A stretch of 64,000 bases of DNA from Leucobacter sp. wl10 (GTDB taxonomy: Bacteria; Actinomycetota; Actinomycetes; Actinomycetales; Microbacteriaceae), in NCBI RefSeq assembly GCF_003569785.1, contig NZ_KZ984001.1, positions 1 to 64,000 on the forward strand, in the 5' to 3' direction. Within the stretch, counting starts at the first letter, position 1, and each line of letters begins with the position of its first letter. A model generated the notes under the pieces. That model saw nothing but the letters and a program-made list of their open reading frames with translations. It ran no database searches and was not told where the DNA came from. This document shows positions 42,845 to 50,803 of the stretch, one piece after another. The translations under genes were made by a program, and so were the position numbers.

Positions 42845-44431
42845 CTAGTCCCGCCGGTGCTGCAGTCCGAATGCGAGGAGCCCTCCGGACGCGGCGAGCG
42901 GGAGCAATATATTGATGAGGGGGCCGATTCGCACGGCTGGTGTGATTCCGGTGCGCAGCGGCACGGTCGTGACCGCCGCAGCGGGCGCATCGGCGGCGGC
43001 CCCGGCGATGACGCTGCCGTCGGGTGCGATGACCTGGCTGGTGCCCACGGTCGAGACGTTGACCACCGCACGTCCGGTCTCGATGGCGCGCATGCGGGCG
43101 ATCTCGAGCTGCTGCAGGTTCTCATCGGTGCCTCGGAAGTCGGCGTTGTTGGTCTGGAAGGCGAAGAACTGGGCTCCGTCTCTGACGCCGTCCCAGATCA
43201 CGGCGTCGTAGATGACGTCGAAGCAGATCGCGAGTCCGACACCGATCCCGTCGAGGATGACCGTCGGCGGATCGGTCCCCGGAGTGTACTCGCGCTGGAT
43301 GAGACCCACGAGGTTGGGAACGATGCGCTCGTAGAACCAGCGGTCGGGCACATACTCGCCGAACGGGACCGGGTTGATCTTGTCGTAGCGTTGTTCCGCG
43401 CCGCCAGGCTCCCAGAGCAGTGAGGTGTTGAACGTGTTCTGCCCCCGCGTCGTTGCCGCGTTCATGAGGAGCGGAGCGTCGTAGCGCTGCACGAGCTCGT
43501 CGAGTGTGGTCGCGGTAGCCGGGTTCGCAAGCGGATCCGAGTCGACGCCGCCTTCCGGCCAGACCAGGAGATCCATGGTCTGTCCGGACACCCGCTCCGT
43601 CGCTCGTATTTGCGCGGCGAGGACGTCGCCGGCGCGGCGCGGGTCGAAGTACCCGGCCGGTCCGTTCCCTTGCACCCAACCGACGCGGAGGGTGCCGGCC
43701 GTCTCGGTGGGGAATGCGGGAATGGATAGGAGGGCGATGATCGCCACCGCGGGAATCAGCCCCGCCCAGTTCCGGGGAGCCGGCCGGGTGACCCACTGCA
43801 CGATTCCGGCGCAGAGGCAGACGATGAGGAAGGTGAGCCCGGTCACTCCGACCCAGGAGGCGGCGTCGGCGAACGGGCCGTTTGCCTGTGACATGCCGAC
43901 CCGACCCCACGGGAACCCGCCGTAAGGCCAGGCCCCCAGGAGGAGTTCACGGGTGGCCCAGATCGTGGCGACAAGCAACGGAAGCAGCGCACGGCGTGCA
44001 CTGCGGCGCGGCGGAGCTCCTGCCCATCGGAAGGCGAATGCGAGGGGGATCGCCCCGGCGGCGAAGAGGAGGGACTCGAAGCCGGCCAGCGCGATCCAGG
44101 GGATCGGGCCGAGGAACTGCACCACCCACATCAGGTGGGTGAAATAGAAGGCGGCACCGTAGGCCAAACCGACAGCGAACGCTCCCCCGGCGCTCCGCCC
44201 TACCAGCGTGACGAGCCCACCGGCGACGCTGAGGAAAGCGAGGGGCCACCAGCCCACGCTCGCGAAGGCGAGATCCAGCAGCACCCCCGAGATCACGGCG
44301 ATCGGGAGCACGACGTACCAGGGCAGCCTGCCCCGCTCCGCACCGGCCGCGCGTAGGGGGAGCGCGGCAGTCCGCGCGCTCACCTCGCGCCGGGGTATAC
44401 GGCCAACGCCGGTCATAGCGTTCTCGTTCAT
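42845..44431 (-). CDS. lnt: Apolipoprotein N-acyltransferase
   Basis: A 528-residue protein with six to eight N-terminal helices, then a nitrilase-like domain. The catalytic triad is Glu in VWPEGG, Lys in YDKINPVPFGE and Cys in AICFDVIY. Adds the third acyl chain to lipoproteins. I chose ATG 44431; a GTG at 44470 right after the ccsB stop is possible. It is joined with lspA in one operon. Confidence 0.92.
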   Translation of the reverse strand: MNENAMTGVGRIPRREVSARTAALPLRAAGAERGRLPWYVVLPIAVISGVLLDLAFASVGWWPLAFLSVAGGLVTLVGRSAGGAFAVGLAYGAAFYFTHLMWVVQFLGPIPWIALAGFESLLFAAGAIPLAFAFRWAGAPPRRSARRALLPLLVATIWATRELLLGAWPYGGFPWGRVGMSQANGPFADAASWVGVTGLTFLIVCLCAGIVQWVTRPAPRNWAGLIPAVAIIALLSIPAFPTETAGTLRVGWVQGNGPAGYFDPRRAGDVLAAQIRATERVSGQTMDLLVWPEGGVDSDPLANPATATTLDELVQRYDAPLLMNAATTRGQNTFNTSLLWEPGGAEQRYDKINPVPFGEYVPDRWFYERIVPNLVGLIQREYTPGTDPPTVILDGIGVGLAICFDVIYDAVIWDGVRDGAQFFAFQTNNADFRGTDENLQQLEIARMRAIETGRAVVNVSTVGTSQVIAPDGSVIAGAAADAPAAAVTTVPLRTGITPAVRIGPLINILLPLAASGGLLAFGLQHRRD

Positions 44432-44470
44432 GGATAGTGGTGGGTGGTCCTCAGGCGTCGCGGCTTGCAC

Positions 44471-45478
44471 TCAGCTCAGGCCGGAGTACGCGTGGAGGCC
44501 TTTGAAGAAGAGATTGACGATCGTGAAGTTGAAGATCACCGCGGCGAACCCGATCAGGGACAACCACGCGGACTTCGTTCCCCGCCAGCCGCGCGTGGCA
44601 CGGGCGTGGATGTACCCGGCATAGAGCACCCAGATGATGAACGTCCACACCTCTTTGACGTCGAAGCCCCAGTATCGGCCCCACGACTCGTTCGCCCAGA
44701 TCGCTCCGGCGATGAGGGTGAATGTCCAGAAGATGAACCCGAGGATCGCGAAGCGGTAGGCGAGCGTCTCGAGCGCCTCCGCATCCGGGAGCCCCCGGAG
44801 GTAGCCGCGGCCCGGCCTCAGCGGGCCGGTGCGCTCGGCGGATCGATGTTCCTGCCTGGACTGCCGGAGCTGCGTGGTGGAGAGGCCAGCGGCGATCGCG
44901 AACAGCGCGGTCGCGAGTGATGCGACGAAGACGTGGATGATGAGCCAGATGCTCTTGAGCGGATCCATCAGGGGGGTGACCTCGACGTAGAAGGAGAGCG
45001 TCGCACCGCCGAGGAAGAACACGACCATACCCACGATGAACACGCCGAGGAACCGCAGATCGTACCAGCGCAGTGCGGCGAGGTACACGGCGACGATCAG
45101 CAGGGTGCCGATGAGGGCGAACTCGTACATGTTCGCCCACGGCACCCGCTCCGCCGCGATGCCACGCGCGAGCGTGGCGGTAAGATGCAGGCCGAAGCCG
45201 AGGCCACTGAGCGCGAGGGCCAGGCGCGCCCAGAGCCGCCGCGATCGCTCCGCTCGTGGAATCCGGAGGCTGGGCGCTTCGCGCCCAGCCGGTGGCGCGG
45301 CCAGGGTGCTGGGCCTCGCCCCCACGAGCGCCGCCTCGCGCTCCCTCGCCGGCGCAGGAGCGGCGCGTTGTGAGAGGTCGTAGGCGAAGGCGAGAAACGC
45401 GAGGACGTAAATCGTGATCGCCGACCAGACGGCGAGCACCGAATACGCGTCGAGCGCAGTCTGCAGTTCGAGATCCAT
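44471..45478 (-). CDS. ccsB: Cytochrome c biogenesis protein CcsB/ResC
   Basis: A 335-residue polytopic protein. ANESWGRYWGFDVKEVWTFI is the WWD-type haem-handling motif (the central W-x-W-D reads WGFD here), with conserved His in SIWLIIHVF and AGYIHARAT. With ResB it moves haem and joins it to apocytochrome c. GAGGAG precedes ATG 45478. No cytochrome c gene is in the window. Confidence 0.92.
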   Translation of the reverse strand: MDLELQTALDAYSVLAVWSAITIYVLAFLAFAYDLSQRAAPAPAREREAALVGARPSTLAAPPAGREAPSLRIPRAERSRRLWARLALALSGLGFGLHLTATLARGIAAERVPWANMYEFALIGTLLIVAVYLAALRWYDLRFLGVFIVGMVVFFLGGATLSFYVEVTPLMDPLKSIWLIIHVFVASLATALFAIAAGLSTTQLRQSRQEHRSAERTGPLRPGRGYLRGLPDAEALETLAYRFAILGFIFWTFTLIAGAIWANESWGRYWGFDVKEVWTFIIWVLYAGYIHARATRGWRGTKSAWLSLIGFAAVIFNFTIVNLFFKGLHAYSGLS

Positions 45479-45548
45479 CGTTACTCCTCTGCCGCAATCG
45501 CGGTCCTCGTGATGCTGGTGCGGTGGGCGATCGGGGCGCCGTACTCGG

Positions 45549-47264
45549 TCACGGTGCTCCCTTCGTGAACCGTGGCGTCTGCGCCGCCTCGGCGACGACC
45601 GAGAGATGCCGGTCACTGAACTCGGCGACGACGCGGGCGAGGCTCGGATCCTCGCCGCGCGCCAGGCCGGCGTATTCGAGTCTGACCCTGCGTTCTCCGA
45701 CGATCGGGTCGGTGAGGGTGGCCTTGACCCAGAGCCGGCGGCGCGGCACGAGCAGCCCGGTGATGAGCCCCGCAGTGGCGAGAATGGCGAAGACGAGCAC
45801 CCAGGTGGCGCCGGTGTCGCGCTGGATCTGCAGTGAGACGAACCGTTTCACCGGCTCCTTGGCGCCCTCGGTCACGGTGAGATCCTCGAAGGTGATGGTA
45901 CCCATTCCGTTCGGGAGATCGGCGGTATCGCCGGGGGCGAGGTCGATCGAGTCGACCCCGGTATCCCCGCCGGTGATCTGCGTCATCGCATCGGTGTCGA
46001 GCTGGTAGACCGAGCGCGGGGTGCCGTCGTCGATGCCGAGGTCGCCCGTGAACACGTTGAAGGTGAGCCGTGGGTTGATGAGATCGGGGAATACCGAGTA
46101 GGAGGCGCCGGTGTCGAGCGTGCTCTGGGTGGGGTAGAAGAAGCCGACGAGTCCGATCTGCTCGGGCAGTCCGTCGGGGACCTTCACAATGCCCAGAGAC
46201 GTCATCGCGGAGTCTTGCGGGAGGAACGGTTGGGGTTCCTGGTAGACGATGCCGCCGTCGGCGTTGCGGATGGTGATCATCGGCGCATACCCGTTATCGA
46301 GCAAGTAGATCCGGTCGCCGTCCACCTCGATCGGGGCGTTGACGCGGACCGTCGCTGCGCGCGTCTGCGGGGTGTCAGGCTCTCGGATCGTGAGTCGGGC
46401 GGCGAAGTTCCCCGCCTGACCCGCGCCCGGTCGGCCGGGTTCGACGTACTCGACGTCGAACCCGTCGAGGCTTATCGCGTACGGGGCGAGCGAGTTCGGG
46501 TCGAAGAATCGCCCCGGTGAGAACGAGGAGTAGGCGCTCTGGGCATTCACGAAGGTGGTACCGGCAACGATGACGCGATCACCGGTGTAGTTGAGTCCGC
46601 TGCTGAACAGCACGCTCACGAGGACCCCCACCAGTGCGGAGTGGAAGACGAGGTTGCCGGTTTCGCGCAGGTAGCCGCGTTCGGCGGACACCGACCAGCT
46701 CTGCTCGCTGTCGTATCGAGCGATGCGGTATCCGCGGCGGCGGAGCTCCGACGCGGCGATCTCGATCGCTCGATCGATGTCCGCCACGGAACGTTCTCCG
46801 TCGAACTGTAGCTCGCGCGACACATGGGCGGCCATGCGCTGCAGACGTGACGGCGTCTTCGGCGCGGGGGCCCTCAGCGCCTTCGCATGGTGGGCGATCC
46901 TCGGGATGATGCAGCCGATCAGGGAGACGAACAGCAGCAGGTAGATGGCGGAGAACCATGCCGAGCTGTAGACGTCGAACAGCTGGAACCGGTCGAGTAT
47001 GGGGGCGAGCTGGGGATTGGTGTCGTAGTACTGGACGACACCATTCGGGTCGGCCTGTCGCTGCGGGACGAGGGATCCCGGGATCGCCGAGACCGCCAGC
47101 AGTAGGAGCAGCAGCAGCGCGGTGCGCATGCTGGTGAGCTGCCGCCAGGCCCACCGCAGCCAGCCGCGCCAGCCGAGCCCGCCGACGCGGTCCCGTTCGA
47201 TCGAGTCGATATGGTCACTCGGTCGGGCCGGCAGCGTGTCCGGTTCAGAGTGGGAGCTGGACAC
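45549..47264 (-). CDS. resB: Cytochrome c biogenesis protein ResB
   Basis: A 571-residue protein. RQLTSMRTALLLLLLLAVSA is TM1 with the ResB start, and PGSLVPQ, the YDTNPQLAPI loop and TM2-3 follow. A large external beta-rich domain lies at about 230-500, and a last TM (VLVFAILATAGLITGLLVPR) ends at RRRLWV. The GTG start overlaps the end of ccdA. Partner of ccsB. Confidence 0.93.
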   Translation of the reverse strand: MSSSHSEPDTLPARPSDHIDSIERDRVGGLGWRGWLRWAWRQLTSMRTALLLLLLLAVSAIPGSLVPQRQADPNGVVQYYDTNPQLAPILDRFQLFDVYSSAWFSAIYLLLFVSLIGCIIPRIAHHAKALRAPAPKTPSRLQRMAAHVSRELQFDGERSVADIDRAIEIAASELRRRGYRIARYDSEQSWSVSAERGYLRETGNLVFHSALVGVLVSVLFSSGLNYTGDRVIVAGTTFVNAQSAYSSFSPGRFFDPNSLAPYAISLDGFDVEYVEPGRPGAGQAGNFAARLTIREPDTPQTRAATVRVNAPIEVDGDRIYLLDNGYAPMITIRNADGGIVYQEPQPFLPQDSAMTSLGIVKVPDGLPEQIGLVGFFYPTQSTLDTGASYSVFPDLINPRLTFNVFTGDLGIDDGTPRSVYQLDTDAMTQITGGDTGVDSIDLAPGDTADLPNGMGTITFEDLTVTEGAKEPVKRFVSLQIQRDTGATWVLVFAILATAGLITGLLVPRRRLWVKATLTDPIVGERRVRLEYAGLARGEDPSLARVVAEFSDRHLSVVAEAAQTPRFTKGAP

Positions 47265-48009
47265 TCGCCATCACCCCCTGCAGGGCAGACATGAGCCGGG
47301 TCCACAACCCGGTCACCATGAGCACGCCGAGGAGTACCAGCACAACGCCGCCGGCGATGTTGATGCTCCGGATGTGGCGGCGCAGGAACGACATTGACCG
47401 GCTCGCCCACCCCAGTCCGAGCGCGAGAAGAACAAAGGGGATGCCGAGGCCCAGCGAGTAGGCGATGCCGAGAAGCGCGGCACGGGCGGGATCGCCGAAG
47501 TTCCAGGACACGGACAGAATCGCTGCAAGCGTCGGCCCGATGCACGGCGTCCAGCCTACGCCGAGGGCGAGTCCGAGCAGCGGTGCCCCAGCCAGCCCCA
47601 ATCGCGAGCGGAAACGTGGACGGATGGTGCGCTGCATCCCCCGGAAGGCGCCCACGAACGCAAGCCCCATGAGGATGACCACGGCTCCCAGGATGCGGGT
47701 GGTGAGGTCCGCGTAAGCGATGAAGACCCGACCAATGAGCCCGCCGAGTACGGTGACGGAGACGAACACGACGGAGAACCCGGCGATGAACAACAGCACA
47801 CCCCACAACAGGCGTCGTCGCTGCACCCCGCTGCTCCCGCTAGGAGACCCCCCGTCCTCGGCACCGCTCACGGTGGAGCCGAGGTAACCGAAGTAGCCGG
47901 GGACAAGAGGGAGCACACAGGGAGAGGCGAATGAGACGAAACCAGCGAGCACCGCCACCAGGACTCCCACCCAGAGCGCTCCATCGAACACGAGATCGCT
48001 GGGATTCAT
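47245..48009 (-). CDS. ccdA: Thiol-disulfide interchange protein CcdA
   Basis: A 254-residue protein with six TMs. Redox Cys lie in FVSFASPCVLPLVPGY and GVGWTPCIGPTLAAIL. It carries electrons from cytoplasmic thioredoxin to the exported thioredoxin-like partner. The start overlaps the stop of that partner (ATGA, 48006-48009). Confidence 0.95.
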   Translation of the reverse strand: MNPSDLVFDGALWVGVLVAVLAGFVSFASPCVLPLVPGYFGYLGSTVSGAEDGGSPSGSSGVQRRRLLWGVLLFIAGFSVVFVSVTVLGGLIGRVFIAYADLTTRILGAVVILMGLAFVGAFRGMQRTIRPRFRSRLGLAGAPLLGLALGVGWTPCIGPTLAAILSVSWNFGDPARAALLGIAYSLGLGIPFVLLALGLGWASRSMSFLRRHIRSINIAGGVVLVLLGVLMVTGLWTRLMSALQGVMASVQLPL

Positions 48010-48617
48010 GTCGACTCCGCCAGCGTGTCGGTGATGAGCGTGTCGAGGATGGAGGCCGATTCGAGCTGGCCGATGATGCGGGCCGCGACGCGACCCTCAC
48101 GGTCGAGCACGAGCGTGGTGGGGGTCGCTTGGATCGGCGTCACCCCGGCGAAGGCCTGCTTGACGCGGCCGTCGGTCACGTCGATCACGCTGGGGTAGGT
48201 GATGCCATGATCCTCGGCGAAAGCCCGCGCCGTCGCCGGCTGGTCGTAGATGTTCACCCCCAGGAATCCGACCTCGTCGCCCTGGTGCTTCTGCCAGCTC
48301 TCTTCGAGCATCGGCGCTTCGACAATGCAGGGTCCGCACGCGGCGTACCAGAAGTTCACGACATACACGCTCTCGGCGTAGTCGTCGCTGGCGACCGGTT
48401 CGCCGTACTCGGTGGTGCCGGCGAAGGTCACCGGAGCGCCGCGCTCATCGACGGGGATCTCGACGATCCGGCCGTCGGCGGCGCCAGTGCGCTCGTTCTC
48501 CTGCTGGTACCGCTCAGACAGTGGTGCGGCGGCGGCGCATCCGATCAGGCCGATACTGATCGCGGATGTCGCCACAAGTGCGGTTACCAGCAGGATCGTC
48601 CCTCTAGACGTCCTCAA
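48006..48617 (-). CDS. Exported thioredoxin-like lipoprotein (ResA/CcmG type)
   Basis: A 203-residue protein. The signal ends ISIGLIGC (lipobox). The redox site is WYAACGPCIVEAPML, and GVNIYDQPATARAFAEDHGI and IQATPTTLVLD (cis-Pro) follow the AhpC/TSA-thioredoxin pattern. Keeps apocytochrome Cys or copper-protein thiols reduced. A TTG start at 48617 with AGGAG upstream is the best available. First gene of the assembly operon. Confidence 0.88.
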   Translation of the reverse strand: MRTSRGTILLVTALVATSAISIGLIGCAAAAPLSERYQQENERTGAADGRIVEIPVDERGAPVTFAGTTEYGEPVASDDYAESVYVVNFWYAACGPCIVEAPMLEESWQKHQGDEVGFLGVNIYDQPATARAFAEDHGITYPSVIDVTDGRVKQAFAGVTPIQATPTTLVLDREGRVAARIIGQLESASILDTLITDTLAEST

Positions 48618-48710
48618 TTTCTCGGTTCTCCTTGTTCCTCAACGCGTAAGTCGCGGGCCGCGATGGACAGACCGGCCCGTTCCTGCCCGTGCGGGCAGCG
48701 TGAGGAGGAG

Positions 48711-49112
48711 TCAGATTCGCAGAAGATTCAGTTCGAGCAGCCCGAATCGTTGTCGGCCGCAATGGCCGAACGCAGGCGAGCACCGGATCGGGGCGGGCAC
48801 GGGTCGCTGCCGCTGGAATCGCACCAGACGGAAGCGCAGCGCGAGGGAGAGCAGAACGGCCAATGCCATCCCGCAGAGGATCCCGAGAATGCAGGTGACG
48901 ACCCCGATCACCATGTCTTCGTCCATCGCGGTCACCGCCGCCGTAGTGACGAAATGTTCACCGACAGTCTGAGCGGAAGCCGGGGCCGACTCCGCTGCAG
49001 AGGCGGTGATCCCGAGCTCCTCGCTATGGGTGGCTCCCCAGAGCCCGACGAGCGTGACAACAGCCACGAGGAGAAGCGTCGCCGCACGCAGCACCTGGCT
49101 CCGCCGCGTCAT
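48711..49112 (-). CDS. DUF6153-family membrane protein
   Basis: A 133-residue protein. An N-terminal helix (AATLLLVAVVTLVGLWGATH), an Ala/Glu/Ser-rich exported loop, and a second helix (VIGVVTCILGILCGMALAVL) followed by basic residues; it ends FGLLELNLLRI, the usual DUF6153 tail. Upstream of the assembly operon on the same strand. It marks the right edge of the metal island. Confidence 0.75.
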   Translation of the reverse strand: MTRRSQVLRAATLLLVAVVTLVGLWGATHSEELGITASAAESAPASAQTVGEHFVTTAAVTAMDEDMVIGVVTCILGILCGMALAVLLSLALRFRLVRFQRQRPVPAPIRCSPAFGHCGRQRFGLLELNLLRI

Positions 49113-49240
49113 GCGGCCAGGACGGAAGGCGTGGAGCAGACCCCGATTGTACCGAGCGAGTCCTAGGCGCGTCTGAGCAACCTGACTTGTGGGTTTGGTT
49201 CGGCCCCGGATACCCGGCAGCTCAGTAAAGCTCGGGGCCC

Positions 49241-49312
49241 TCACCGCCCGCCGTGTTCAATCGCCCGGTCCGGCCGGGTCTTCATCTTGGAGCGCAGCGA
49301 CTTCTTCCCGAC
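49241..49312 (-). pseudogene. C-terminal remnant of the 49994 gene
   Basis: On the minus strand the 72 bases read KSLRSKMKTRPDRAIEHGGR then stop, closely matching the last residues of the protein at 49994-50794 (QSLRPKTKTRPNRAIERGGR). It shows that a second copy of this backbone gene was cut away here, so the island border lies at about 49.2 kb. Confidence 0.75.
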
Positions 49313-49590
49313 ACCCCTGCAGCACGGTCGAGGGAATCGATGTGACCAATGTCAGAGGACGCCCCGAGGATAGGCGCGAGAGGCTCACGGTTCGCATCCG
49401 GGCCGGCCTTCGCGGATAATGATGTATCGAAAGTTTGTTCGATAGATGGGGAGATTGCATGATGCGTGCGCTGCTGCCGCGAATCGTCTCGCCCGAGCTG
49501 ATGCCAGTGCAGCCAGGCGCTCCCGCCGTCCCAGCACCCGCTGAGGGCGCCGGTGCAGTCCTCGCAGAGCACGCGCACTCGGTATCGCAT
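49282..49590 (-). CDS. Possible small protein, perhaps truncated
   Basis: From ATG 49590 the frame reads MRYRVRVLCEDCTGALSGCW, then a LHWHQLGRDD stretch, which looks protein-like (CxxC, aromatic-rich). The later part becomes low-quality and overlaps the remnant above. It follows the 49616 gene by 25 bases without a good ribosome binding site. The first 50 residues may be real and the rest fused by rearrangement. Confidence 0.3.
   Translation of the reverse strand: MRYRVRVLCEDCTGALSGCWDGGSAWLHWHQLGRDDSRQQRTHHAISPSIEQTFDTSLSAKAGPDANREPLAPILGASSDIGHIDSLDRAAGVSGRSRCAPR
49425..49444. promoter_or_regulatory. LexA-like palindrome
   Basis: TATCGAA-AGTTTG-TTCGATA is a perfect 7-base inverted repeat. 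Its core TCGAAAGTTTGTTCGA differs from the actinobacterial SOS box TCGAAC-N4-GTTCGA at one base. GGGGAG and an ATG (49459) follow on the plus strand, but no convincing gene does. Confidence 0.4.
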
Positions 49591-49615
49591 GAGCGGTGTC
49601 TGGACTGCGCGCTGA

Positions 49616-49921
49616 CTACTCGCGCTCGGCCGCAGCCATTTCGTATTCGATCCAGGCGCGACGCGCAGCGCGCACCCGCTCATCCTCCGGCCCCATCCCT
49701 CCCGCGCGATCGGCGGTGACGAGCATCATCCGAAAGACGGCATCGACGTTCTCAGGTCGCAGGCCGTGGAGCGTGGAGAGCAGTCGGCCGAGGTCGTAGG
49801 CGCTGAGATCCTTGGTGTGCGGGTTGCTGTCCTCGAACGTCGTGATGGCGCGTGCGCCGGTCGGGTCGCCCTTCGAGCAGATCGCGGCGCCCACTCGTGC
49901 GATGAGGTCGATGATCTCCAT
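49616..49921 (-). CDS. Hypothetical backbone protein
   Basis: A 101-residue protein (MEIIDLIARVGAAICSKGDP) with a short helical fold containing KDLSAYDLGRLLSTLHGLRP and AVFRMMLVTADRAGG. GAAGGG lies 8 bases before the ATG. No family recognised; it sits behind the mobilization genes on the same strand. Confidence 0.65.
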   Translation of the reverse strand: MEIIDLIARVGAAICSKGDPTGARAITTFEDSNPHTKDLSAYDLGRLLSTLHGLRPENVDAVFRMMLVTADRAGGMGPEDERVRAARRAWIEYEMAAAERE

Positions 49922-49993
49922 CGTTCTGCCCTTCTCTGGTGACGTCGGCGTCCCTGCCGACTCCACGATCATTCTCTCGATCCCCGCTGGGAG

Positions 49994-50794
49994 TCATCTG
50001 CCGCCGCGTTCGATCGCGCGGTTCGGGCGGGTCTTCGTTTTGGGTCGGAGGGATTGCTTCGGCCGGGTGCTCCTGACAGCCTCACTGGGGCTGCGCGCCT
50101 GGTCGACGTCGGCCTGCTTCCAGGCGGCCGCGGCCTCGGGCTCCCCTGCCTGGCTGATCCGCTCCGCGTGCTCTTCGCGACGCGCGGCCGAGTCCCAGAT
50201 GCGGTTGGCGTCCTCCTCGAGGGCGAGCGCCTCGTCGAATCGCTCGGCCTGTCCCCGCTCGTCTTCTCGATCGATCTCGTACTCGAGGATCTCGGACTCG
50301 GCGACGAGCCCGAGGGTGGCGTCGCGGTCGCGGCGGGCGTTCTCGCGTTCGCCGGCCGCCTCCTGCCCCGGCGCCCTGTTCCGGGCGAGGGCGTCGCGCA
50401 CGGTGGCGGGATCCGCGCCCGTCTCGTTGACCTCGATTTGGTAGCGCTCGCGCAGCTCGTGCCGGATGCGGCCCTCAGCTGCGCGGGCCGCCTCGTCCTC
50501 GTCGCGCCAGGTGACCGCCGTCTCGTAGGCGCGGGCGACGTCACGGGTCTCGGCCTGCTCCCACCAGGACGCCTCGTGCACCGGCGCGAGCTCGGCGCGG
50601 GCGGTCATACGGTCGACGTCGAGGCGGGCCTGGATCTGTCGGGCCTCGTCGAGATCCCGGCGGGTGGCCTGCTCGAGGGTGCTGCGGCGACGCAGGCTCG
50701 CGCTGCGGGCCAGCTGCGCGGCGGTCATTAGCCCCATGCGGAGATTGCCCTGCGCCTCGTCGGTGACGCCGTCGGATTCTTGCTGCTCGGCCAT
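49994..50794 (-). CDS. Coiled-coil protein of the mobilization module
   Basis: A 266-residue highly charged protein, Glu/Arg/Ala-rich throughout (RRDLDEARQIQARLDVDRMT, EGRIRHELRERYQIEVNETG), predicted to be long helices or coiled coil. Basic C-terminal tail (KQSLRPKTKTRPNRAIERGG). It starts 10 bases after the relaxase stop. It may help relaxosome assembly or DNA handling; no motif proves it. A remnant of its tail lies at 49241. Confidence 0.65.
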   Translation of the reverse strand: MAEQQESDGVTDEAQGNLRMGLMTAAQLARSASLRRRSTLEQATRRDLDEARQIQARLDVDRMTARAELAPVHEASWWEQAETRDVARAYETAVTWRDEDEAARAAEGRIRHELRERYQIEVNETGADPATVRDALARNRAPGQEAAGERENARRDRDATLGLVAESEILEYEIDREDERGQAERFDEALALEEDANRIWDSAARREEHAERISQAGEPEAAAAWKQADVDQARSPSEAVRSTRPKQSLRPKTKTRPNRAIERGGR

Positions 50795-50803
50795 CTCAAT
50801 CCC

